Assembly: GCA_022457065.1 (NCBI GenBank)
Contig: JAJGBQ010000005.1
Span: 2,976,001-3,040,000, forward strand
Reading direction: 5' to 3'
Source of the DNA: Curvularia sp. ZM96
Lineage: Eukaryota; Ascomycota; Dothideomycetes; Pleosporales; Pleosporaceae
Length of the DNA: 64,000 nucleotides
Shown here: positions 11,357 to 20,724 of the stretch, one piece after another
Layout of the letters: every line of letters begins with the position of its first letter
Numbering within the stretch: position 1 is the first letter of the stretch
The notes under the pieces: generated by a model
What the model saw: the letters and a program-made list of their open reading frames with translations, nothing else
What the model was told of the DNA's origin: nothing
Database searches by the model: none
Program-made: the position numbers and the translations under genes

Positions 11357-12640
11357 GTGGCGTCGCTGAACAGTCTAGTCGACGAATTGAAGAAAACCTT
11401 CAATTTCTTCAATAACACCTCTCTACTAGGCGACAACACAGATCCTTCCTCACGCAGTTCCGGCCATAAATCTACAGACGCACTATCCAAGGCGGTCCGC
11501 TTCCTGCAGCACCACGGTTTGACCGGTATCGCCGAGATTGTAACCAACCCTCGCTTCGACGATCCGGCCTACCTCACTACGCTTGCTATTGCAATAGCTT
11601 CCGTCATCGTAGCCATGTCTTGGTTCTCTCGTGCCGGTGGCAGCTGGGGAGGACGCTTTTCACCCTTTGGGCGCCCGGGCAACTCCCCTAACTCTGGGGT
11701 TGTAAACGACTCGGATTTCTCATACATCACAAACGAAGACTTGCGTCGGAACGGACAAGCCCCAACACCCGAGATTGTAGAGTGGGACGACAAGAACCCG
11801 GAGCGAGAAACAGACGTTCTTATCTTCAAGCACGGACGAACTCACTACCCTACACATTTCTCAGCGCATAGCATACGCGATGGGGACCTGAAGATTGGTA
11901 CGGTGCGACAGGCAGCGGCGAAGAAGTTGGGTGTAGATGACTACCGAAAGATACGCATGTTCTACAAGGGCAAGAATCTGAAGCACGACGAGCGGACTGC
12001 ACGAGAAGAGGGTCTACGAGGTGATGGCAGTGGCAGTGAGATTTTAGTTACGGTGGGCGAGGGACCTATCGGCGGCCAGGCATCCGCTTCAGAGGACGCA
12101 CACCAGCAGGCCTGGAGTGAAGGCGAAGACGACGATGATGACGATAACGACTCAGGCGTAAATACATCTGGGAAAAAGAAATCTCGCAAGCGGGGTGGCA
12201 GAAAAAGCAAGAAGAAGGGAGCCTCGTCTGCAAACAACTCTGGCACCTCAACACCTGGCTACACCACTGCCGGCGCCGGCGCAGAATACCTTCCCATGCC
12301 TTCACACGCCGCGCCGCGCCCTACCTCTGCACCCCCACAAAACACACCAAAACCCGCGCAACCTCAGACCCCGATAGAAAAACTCGAAGCTGTTGCCAGC
12401 AAATTCCATACAGAGTTGGTGCCTTTGTGCATACAGTTCATGTCGAATCCGCCCGAAGACAAGGCCAAAAAGACATTTGAGTACAAGAAGCTTAGCGAGA
12501 CGATTCTAACGCAGATTATTTTCAAGCTCGACGGTGTAGATACAGGGGGCGATCCAGATGCTAGGCTTAAGAGGAAGGCGCTTGTCAAGGAAGTTCAGGC
12601 TATGATGTCGAAGTTGGATGAGGTTGGAAAGGAGAATTAA
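11357..12640 (+). CDS. BAG-domain co-chaperone with membrane anchor and ubiquitin-like region (Snl1/Bag-type)
   Basis: Likely Hsp70 nucleotide-exchange factor anchored to the ER or nuclear envelope. Order of parts: a short N-terminal helix, a hydrophobic segment (YLTTLAIAIASVIVAMSWF, about residues 73-91), a ubiquitin-like region (from DVLIFKHGRTHYPTHFS to EILVTVGE), an acidic run, a Lys-rich run (KKKSRKRGGRKSKKK), a Pro/Ala linker, and a C-terminal BAG domain (from IEKLEAVASKFHTEL to MMSKLDEV). The reading frame is open from 11330 to the stop but has no ATG until 11615, which would remove most of the membrane segment. The best start by context is a GTG at 11357-11359, preceded by GCCACC and followed by G, a perfect Kozak setting; from there the product is 427 aa. 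Alternatives are an upstream micro-exon with an ATG, or a sequence variant. The domain call is good; the start is uncertain. Confidence 0.85.
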   Translation: MASLNSLVDELKKTFNFFNNTSLLGDNTDPSSRSSGHKSTDALSKAVRFLQHHGLTGIAEIVTNPRFDDPAYLTTLAIAIASVIVAMSWFSRAGGSWGGRFSPFGRPGNSPNSGVVNDSDFSYITNEDLRRNGQAPTPEIVEWDDKNPERETDVLIFKHGRTHYPTHFSAHSIRDGDLKIGTVRQAAAKKLGVDDYRKIRMFYKGKNLKHDERTAREEGLRGDGSGSEILVTVGEGPIGGQASASEDAHQQAWSEGEDDDDDDNDSGVNTSGKKKSRKRGGRKSKKKGASSANNSGTSTPGYTTAGAGAEYLPMPSHAAPRPTSAPPQNTPKPAQPQTPIEKLEAVASKFHTELVPLCIQFMSNPPEDKAKKTFEYKKLSETILTQIIFKLDGVDTGGDPDARLKRKALVKEVQAMMSKLDEVGKEN

Positions 12641-15600
12641 TTCAGCCTTTTTTTCTTTTTTTTCTTCTATGTAGACGAGAGTAGGAGAGAAATGAGGGGA
12701 AAGAGAATTGATACAATGTACTGTTCTTTTCTCCTATTTGTGTTATATTACCTTTGGCGTTTTTTTTTGAGTATGCAGTGCAGTAGAAGATGCATATGTA
12801 GATTGATAATGGCATCACTGGTCGCTTAGAAAAAGTGCTTGTGAAGCTGTTGTATGGTATCGTCTTTCATGTTGTTCGTGCTCGCATGCTTCTTAGTCTG
12901 CATGAAGTTCAACCACTTTACTATCTCCATGCGCTGGTTCGAGCGTGCAGTGAGTGCTTTTGTTCTTAAACTCGTCTAGTCGCACAGTAGTATCCATGCA
13001 TGTTTGTGTATATGACGCACATAATAATAATGTTTCATTGAATACAACTCTTGGTGGTTTTCGCGTTGGAATCAATGAAATATCTGGGTGTGCAAGGAAA
13101 GTGTATTCCCGAGGGGTTGTTAAGGAGCAAACAAGACTAACAAAGATGATTGACTGAATATCGATCTCTGTGTTGAGTTATACTCGAAATCAGAGAGAAA
13201 ATCTTTTGTAGAGCGTGGAGGTAGTAAGAAAAGAGTATAGCCTGTTTTCTTTACTACTAGTACTTGGATGTGTCTGCCTTACAAGGGTACAGCATCAGAG
13301 AAAAGAAGCTTTGTGAAGTTGAATGAAATCGAGACGCTGTTTCTAGTGTATTGGGATAGTTGTTATTCTTGGGGAATAAACCAAACTCCTTCAACCTACC
13401 ACTTCCTGTGACACGCTACTGAGTGTGGTAGACGCATTAGAGCAGAGTTTCTCTGCCATTGGGTATTACTGTATGCGATCAATTCTGCTCAAGGTGAATT
13501 TCGTCACATATTTGTTGGTCCTATAACGTTACCCTGTAGACCTGGGCTAACTTTCCAAGATCTAATATATTCGGGATATGTAAGGGAAGGGAGCAGGTCT
13601 CCGGGCTAGGGTTTGGGGCATGGAATGATGTATTCTTACTAACTTGATTCAACTATTTGAAGTATTCATTCACATACAAGCTAAGACGAGACACTGGCGG
13701 GTGAGCTTGATAGTAGTAAATCGCTAGCGCACGTAATTCGCGGACACATGCTTTGTTGAGCAAATCATGCTCTAAAAATAAACCGCATACTAATTGGTAA
13801 AGAAATACTCTATATGAAATGTTGAGTACGGTACGGCAGAGGTCAGAGTCGCGTTCCGTCAAGCCATAGCGCACTGTCTGACGCTCGTCCTCGTGCAAAT
13901 CTACCGGTGGGATGATCAAAATAAGCGCGTTCATTTCTGTTTGATACATTCAAATGCAGGTACAAAAGCTATTAGGACGTTTTAGACAAGAACCCGTCCT
14001 CTTCATAGTGTCTCCACTCCTGCATAAAACGTCAGATGCTACGACGGGTACACTAATACTAGTTGCCGGTCGAAGACCACGCATATCCTTGAACAGGGGG
14101 AGTTTCGCGTTCCCGCGGTTGAATATACGCTTGAATAGAAGTACACAAGCCTGCGGCTGTTTTACGGCCAAAAGAAAGGTACTATTAGCCGTGAGGATCA
14201 TTACATATAATCTTACTGGACTTCCTGTGTATGTACACCTTGCATTATAATGTCTCCGTTATAGGAATGTTTGGTCCTACTACACGCACCCATAAATTGT
14301 GGCACGAAAACATCGCTACACACGATCGGATCCTATACCAACGCTTCCATCCAGACGTTCCCTTTTCTCCCCCAGCTGATCATGACGACTTTGTCATCAA
14401 AACAATCGACGTTGTTGCGCCTTCGAGTAGAGTTCACTGGATAGGATAGCAATCCGTATTTTCGAACCTTGACTGTCACTCATCGCGGATTCGGTTAATA
14501 GACTGGACATCAATATTTGGATGTCATTCAAACGCCGAGTGCTGTTTAATTTCCCAAGGCACTGGAAAAACGCCTTAGTAATAGCATGTACACGAAAAAA
14601 CTGGGCGGTCTACTATCAACTCTCCTACTCGCAGCAAACTGGACCTCGTCTTGGATGAAATAGTCGACACCGCATGAAGTTGGCAGCGCCTTGACGCTAT
14701 AGCTGTATATCAGCGCCAATTTTTCAAAGGGAATACACGACCTGATCGCTCGCACATGCTTGTGAGTGCTTGATTGGAGAAATTCGCTGACATCCGTCAA
14801 AAGAAGTGACTCTGAATAGCCGTCTATGCAGTCAACTTGCTCCTAAATAGCCAATTAAATGTCGACGATACCATAGAAAAGACATCAGCAGTTTCCACAA
14901 GTCATGTTATGCAGCTTCTAGAGGTGCCGTCATGTCAAAATGTACTAGCACAAAGGGGTCAGACTATGAAGCCTCAACGCACTCAATGTAGTGCCTGGTT
15001 GAACCTAAATTATTGAAAATTTCCAGAAACGTATTGTTCAAAGTATCTTCCCATGTGAATACCGAAATTCGAGGCGATACATCGATAAGTGAAACCGGCA
15101 GTCCCTGTCATCATTTCCGGCAAATTGTTTCTAAATATATGAAGTTTGTTTAACGGACCCCAACGTCCGCCGACTTAGATATTGCGGTAAATGCAAAGCC
15201 TCGGTCAAGATCGTACGAGAAAATCTAGGGTCTGCGTGAAGCCTGTTCCAATCGGTAATTCATGATGCGCATGCAACATGTCACTGTCGCATAGCGGCTG
15301 CAGCACAACCCCTCCCCACACACACCACCTCCTTTTGATCGCTAAGCAAGGAGAACGGGTGGTAGGTGAGTACTTACCCACCCTAACGGAACCAGCAGAA
15401 ACAAAACGTCTAGAGCCGGGAACGACAACTATGGTGCATCAGTTAGGATCCACAGTCTACCCTCCGTACGCCTCTCCCGTAAAGCAAAGATCACCACAGG
15501 GTTTAGCGACAAAGTTCCTCGGAGCGGCCAGTCCAGGTCAAAACAGCCCATGACATGGTTTTGGCCGAAACTTCAGCCAGGATGGCCAGTCATTGGTCTA

Positions 15601-16046
15601 TGCAGAGAACAACAATAGAGACACTAGGAATGTCAGGGCTGGAATGGCCCATATTAGCCTATCCATTGTGTCGGAGTGGATTCACCCGAGTCGGTCGCGG
15701 GAACAGGCTAAAGACACTCCGATCACTTCTTTGATCTTCAGATCAGAGGGCCCTTGATTTCTGCAGACGCCACATTGCGGGGGGTTGCACTAAGGCTTGC
15801 CCTGGCATGATCTGACATCCAGGGCATGGGAGTGGGGGCTATCTACCGTGGGTCAGTACCGATTGGAAACGCGCTATAATGGACGACCCCATACGGGCGA
15901 TCCGGGGATAGTGTGTGGATAGCAGTGGCCTAGTTAATAACTCGAGTCAATCAGGAAGAAGCAGAGCAAAGTGATAACTGAAATGGTGTTGGGTGTTCCG
16001 TTCATGTGCATAGTACAAGTTTGACTATACTACTGACTAGCGTGAT
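12641..16046. other. Gene-poor 3.4 kb region
   Basis: Moderately AT-rich, with no recognised gene. Short open frames with partly protein-like composition are at 13653-13949 and 13950-14201 (both minus, same frame, separated by one TGA), 14231-14449 (plus) and 14546-14800 (minus). None has a domain I recognise. They could be relics of decayed genes or chance. The segment 15560-15960 is more GC-rich. It carries GGCTAAA (15706-15712), matching the XlnR consensus, but a single heptamer in 3.4 kb is weak evidence. No terminal inverted repeats, transposase or tRNA were seen. Confidence 0.5.
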
Positions 16047-17691
16047 CTACTTCAGGGACCAAACGCCGTTTTCTTCGACGATATCGATAGGGCGCTTCTC
16101 ATCTAGGGATCTTCGGCCAGCTTCTAGAATGGCTGTGGTCGCAATTGTGTTCCTCAGGGTCGGTAATGGCCTTGCATCCAATTGGTCGAGAGTGATTTCA
16201 CCCGCATTGAGCTTGTTGACGGCATCAATGAACTTCTCAAACGAGATGTATCCATAGCCAATCTGGCCCGCAAAATTGCCCTCTTCGTCAGGGGCGTACT
16301 TCATGTAGAAACTGGAAATGGTCAATACTTAAATCAGAGACTTTCTCACGTTGCTCAAAACTTACGGGTTGTACCACAGCAAACCATTTTCGTCGTCTGT
16401 GACATCGTAACCTCGCTTGGCCTGGTTGACGCGAATCTCTCCGCCTGATGCCATGTAGTGGAAATACTGGTTGGAGTGCACGCCTGCCTTCTGTGGTGCT
16501 GCCCAGCCAGCTGTGTAGACACCAGTTGCGACCTTGCTCGGGTCGTCCTTTTTCACCCAATTGGTGAGCAGTGTGATGGTGTCCTCAGTAGCAGGGTCGC
16601 AGCCCAGGTCTGTAGCTATTCCCTTGGCTGCACTAGCCATGACGCGCACTGGCTTCCAACCAGGAACCAAGAACTCATTAATATCGATGTGGTGAGAATT
16701 GAGGTAGTAGGAAATGTCAGAATCGATACCAGCCCATGCCTTGAAGGTCTCTAGCTGGCTCCTAAAAGTCTAGTCAGTCGCCGTAGACTTTGCAAGGAAG
16801 ATGTGAAATAGTAGGGAAAGGAAAAACATACTTCGGTTGGCTCATATATGAGTAGAAGTAGTTGAAATCGCCCAGCTTCTGCGCCCTAAAGCGCGCATCG
16901 GCATACGCAGGGTCATATCGCTTGTGGTGCTCAATGTAAACGAAGACATTGTGCTTCTTGGCCTCCTCCAGCAGTTTCTGGTGATGTTCGAGCAGCTTCA
17001 CTGCGGGTTTTGTGATGAGAACATGGATTCCGCGCTCAATGGCATATAGAGCAATGGGATAGTGAGTGGTGTCGGGAGTAAAGATTGTGACTAATCAATG
17101 TCAGTGTGATTGATCATGTAGGGCTACGGATCTATGACTTACTGGCACTGCCCTTTGGGAGTGCGTCAATTGCTGCCTTGTAGGCGTTTGGGTCAGTCTT
17201 CCCCTCCTTTGGGAATTCCTCGAAAGACACATCCAAGTTGTTGTAAGCTTCGGAGATGTTCTTTTGGAGGTGCTCGCCTGACCGGAATCAGCGTCCTGCA
17301 TATGATGATATATAGTTGGGCAGCATGCAACTCACGGATTGCAGGGAATTTGCCGCCTGATGTACCAACCATGGACAGCTTGCCCACCTTGCCGCGTCTC
17401 CGGAGGTCAAAAAGGGTTAATCCCACGACACCGACCTTCTTGTCTGATTTTGAGGCGCCACCACCGACGAATCCTGTCGTGTACTCTCCAGTACCGACCT
17501 AGACGACGCATTAGCTCGTGTAAGCCTTACATTGTGTTTATACGGTGGATGATTGAATACAGTGACTGGTAACGCCACATGCAGCATTTCGTATGACATA
17601 GCCTGACACACGATCAAGAGAGAAGGGAGTAAAACAGAGGTGTGTTGCCGACAGGGGGCTTGCATACCATGAGAACTTCTACCGGCGCCAT
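16047..17691 (-). CDS. Gfo/Idh/MocA-family NAD(P)-dependent oxidoreductase
   Basis: Six exons on the minus strand (17691-17668, 17498-17336, 17277-17143, 17090-16832, 16761-16366, 16311-16047) give 413 aa. The tiny first exon encodes MAPVEVLM and runs directly into VGTGEYTTGFVGGG, the Rossmann-fold start. Further family features are ITIFTPDTTHYPIA, the strand and loop ending in ITKPAVKLLEHH (the EKP-like motif of the family, here TKP), and VYIEHHKRYDPAYADAR with Lys and Arg in the catalytic region. The C-terminal half (YFHYMASGGEIRVNQAKRG) fits the substrate-binding sheet domain. Such enzymes oxidise or reduce sugars, inositols or sugar acids. The substrate is unknown. It is divergent from an aldolase at 18771, with 1.1 kb between the starts, so the two may share regulation. 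The family is firm and the specific reaction is not assigned. Confidence 0.9.
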
Positions 17692-18770
17692 GATGAATGT
17701 ATTTTCTCGAGGAGGAACAACCAGGCAAAGCGATTAGGAGAGCACCGTCAGATTGTTGAATACGTTCAGGAATTCAAGTAGAAAGCAGGGCCAGCTGAGG
17801 ACTCAATTTGAAGGGCACGCCTTGAGCAATACCCGACCGATGGCATCGTCGGCGTTTGAACGCTTGCCACCAGGCCGGAAAATATATCACCCACCACCGC
17901 GATTGAGGGGCACGAGGGGCACAATGGGCGCGTGTACGTTCTACCGGCAGCCGCGGCCGGATGACGTTTAGTTGGGGAGAGCCATTTGTTCTTCGTGGGG
18001 CTGGATGCGCTGTGCTGTACGGTACACACGGAGATGGCTACAGACAACCGTAGTGTTGCGCAGACTGCCATTTTGCCGAATGCACTCCTCGGAATGTCAT
18101 GGGCCGTGTCGTCCCGCTGGCCTTGTACTGGCTGGTAATTGAGAGTGTCAGCAGAGGGGAATGGTGCGTGTGTTGCATGTTGCAGTACCCAGCGTATACC
18201 AGCAATGCAGCGGGTGGGGCTCACGAACCTTCCCCAGTGCCAAGCCGCCTTGAAACTCAGAGCCCCCCACGTCGATGGCGCATCGCTGATTGGTGGAAGA
18301 ACACGGCCAGGGCGTCTGAAGACCACACGGCGCTGGACGGCGTCACAGTGTTTTGACAAGCCACCTTGCTTTTGCCTGCAGCGATGTCCCATCTGACGCC
18401 CGCCGAGTTAGTCACCACTATACAAATGCCCGCACTCTGTTCCCGCCCTTCGCGCTCATGTAGCCCGAAATCGTCAGATGGCCCACAGGCCTGTCCCCGG
18501 ACCTCCCTCGCTGTCGTTACCCTGAGCGAATGAAGGACGCGCAATCCATGAAATCGTAACAACGGCACCACGATTAGGCTTTGCCGCACATTGCCCTTCC
18601 GACCTTGATTCCGCCGACAGTCTCCATCTCGCGGTTCTATTAAAGCTGGCCGAATCCGTGCCTACCAAGTTGCTGCCCGCTGCCTTTACTCATCCAAAAC
18701 TTGCCTTTCCATTCACTCTATCCTCTCTTAGCTGTCTGCATCCATCTCGATTTGATTTTGCCCTACAATC
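17692..18770. promoter_or_regulatory. Divergent promoter of the oxidoreductase and the aldolase
   Basis: 1,079 bp between two divergent starts. It contains two inverted CreA-type sites (SYGGRG), GTGGGG at 18214-18219 and its complement CCCCAC at 18265-18270, which would fit glucose repression. A GCCAAG hexamer is at 18239-18244. ORFs inside are overlapping shadows. CreA consensus hits are frequent by chance, so this is only suggestive. Confidence 0.4.
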
Positions 18771-19754
18771 ATGGCATCCAATGGCTCCGGCTCCAATGGC
18801 CACAGCAAGCAACGCACACCTCTCCGGGCAGGCATCTACTCGCCTACCATGACTTTCTTTAACCCAGAAACCGAGGAGCTAGACATTCCCGTCATCAAGA
18901 AGCACGCAGTAAGGCTTGCTGAAGCCGGCCTCGTGGGCCTTGTCACCATGGGATCAAACGGAGAGGCTGTGCACCTATCACGAGCCGAGAAGGCGGCAGT
19001 CACACGAGCAACCCGTGAGGCTCTTGACGAGGCTGGCTACCAAAACGTGCCCGTTATTGTAGGCGCCTCTGAACATGGCATCCAGCTCACCATCGAACTT
19101 TGCAAGGAGGCCGAGGCTGCTGGTGGAGAGTATGTCCTCATCCTCCCTCCCAGCTACTACCGCTACGCCATAGACGAGGACGCCATCTACGAGTACTTTA
19201 CCAAGGTTGCAGATGGATCTCCACTTCCCCTCATTCTGTACAACTACCCCGGTGCTGTTGCAGGCATCGACATGGATAGCGATCTTCTGATTAGGCTGGC
19301 CAAACACCCCAACATTGTTGGTACCAAGTTTACATGCGGTAACACGGGCAAGCTCACACGTGTGGCTCTTGCTACCAACGCTTGTACAGCCACGAGCAAT
19401 GCTGGCAGTTACATGGCCTTTGGCGGCATGGCTGACTTTACCGCTCAGACGGCTGCTAGCGGTGGCTCAGGTATCATTGCTGGTGGTGCCAATGTCGTTC
19501 CCAAAACCTGTGTCAAAGTGTGGAATCTTTGGGCAGAGGGCAAGTACGACGAAGCGTTTGAGCTGCAAAAGATCCTGAGCAAGGGTGATTGGGTCTTGAC
19601 GAAGTCGGCCATCCCTGGAACCAAGTCAGCCATTCAGTCATATTACGGCTATGGAGGCTACCCTCGCAAGCCACTCAAGAGGCTACCGCAAGAGAAGGTC
19701 GATGCGGTTGCACAAGGGATTAAAGAGGTTATGGATGTGGAGAACAGTCTATAG
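18771..19754 (+). CDS. DHDPS/NAL-family class I aldolase
   Basis: Single-exon gene, 327 aa, start ATG at 18771. It is a (beta/alpha)8 lyase that forms a Schiff base with 2-oxo acid substrates. Visible marks: the MGSNGEAVHLS loop (the GxxGE motif that binds the carboxylate), LILYNYPGA with the catalytic-type Tyr157, and NIVGTKFTCGN with Lys186 as the predicted Schiff-base lysine. The glycine-rich stretch GGSGIIAGGANVVPK follows. Fungal relatives include 2-keto-3-deoxy sugar-acid aldolases (L-galactonate, L-rhamnonate) and 4-hydroxy-2-oxoglutarate aldolases, whereas true lysine-pathway DHDPS is absent from fungi. A catabolic aldolase is therefore more likely than lysine synthesis. The substrate is not determined. 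The divergent oxidoreductase and nearby xlnR support a sugar-acid role by context only. Confidence 0.9.
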   Translation: MASNGSGSNGHSKQRTPLRAGIYSPTMTFFNPETEELDIPVIKKHAVRLAEAGLVGLVTMGSNGEAVHLSRAEKAAVTRATREALDEAGYQNVPVIVGASEHGIQLTIELCKEAEAAGGEYVLILPPSYYRYAIDEDAIYEYFTKVADGSPLPLILYNYPGAVAGIDMDSDLLIRLAKHPNIVGTKFTCGNTGKLTRVALATNACTATSNAGSYMAFGGMADFTAQTAASGGSGIIAGGANVVPKTCVKVWNLWAEGKYDEAFELQKILSKGDWVLTKSAIPGTKSAIQSYYGYGGYPRKPLKRLPQEKVDAVAQGIKEVMDVENSL

Positions 19755-20724
19755 ATGTTATGCAGGAGCGTTGTTTCACACTCTTTGTTTGCTGGTATTT
19801 GGGGGAAAAAGTACCTGAATCCATTTACACAGCTTCCACTGCTGTACGTAGCGATCTCAAAATAGATATCCTTTTTTCTTTCCTATTCTTGTTTTTATTT
19901 TATTTTATTTCTCTCTGCTTCATGCTTATACTGCCTGTCAGTACATGGATACATGACTAGTCGTGACCGAAGTCGTGCTTGAAACTCGTTAGACTGGTAT
20001 CACGTGATATTCACAGCTAAAATACGTACGTAACTTTCTTCTCTGGTCCGTCGCCCGGCAACTCCCACTAGCTTCTCCCCACGGCCCAAGGTTGTTCGAC
20101 ACCCGATTCGGACCAGTCCAGAGGCGGTCAATCCATCTACCGTAACATCGGCCCCTTGGCCAGCCGCCCCTCAGTGAACAGACGAAGTCACCTTTGGCCG
20201 GATACTACGATGGATGTATGTCGGCACAACTACCGAACACAGAAGTTGCGCCGAATACGCCGGCATCTCCAAGTCGCCCCCACAGCTCCAAGCTCGACTC
20301 ATGCATGGTCTAGGACGTGTCTCCATATGCCCGGCTCCGAACAGACTGAGACCCGCTCTGCGCACATCTGGGGCAACAGCCAGAGTCTCGCCCATTAGCG
20401 TCGTGTTTAGACACTATAGCAAAGATGAGAACATCGAGGAAAACTATGCAAGATACGAGACGTTGAAACCCCGTGGGCTTGTATTGCGCTATTACCAAAA
20501 GCAAATCGCCCAAGAAACATTATTGAACAAAGAATTCTGTACCAGTCCAGTCGTAGTGAAGCGATGCGCCTTTTCCATACCATCGTTAACCACACAATTC
20601 CCCAAAAGTCGTAATCGTACAAGTCCCTGGGCTGCATGTTTCAGCTAACCAAACCCTTTTCCAGTTGTTTCCTGACGCCTGAAATTCACTTGCTCCATGA
20701 GTCCCAAATATCCCAATCCAATAT
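19755..20724. other. Intergenic region between convergent aldolase and xlnR
   Basis: 970 bp. T-rich sequence at 19869-19915 probably serves aldolase 3'-end formation. An ATG-started open frame at 20214-20648 (144 aa, plus) has a short protein-like central part (for example ENYARYETLKPRGLVLRYY) but no domain I recognise; it may be chance or a small unknown gene. Confidence 0.45.

Noticed and set aside
15706..15712. GGCTAAA as an XlnR target site
   Set aside because: A single heptamer on the 3' side of the oxidoreductase gene; not enough to claim regulation.
20214..20648. 144-codon ORF between aldolase and xlnR as a gene
   Set aside because: Has an ATG but no recognisable domain or splice context; left only as a note in the intergenic entry.
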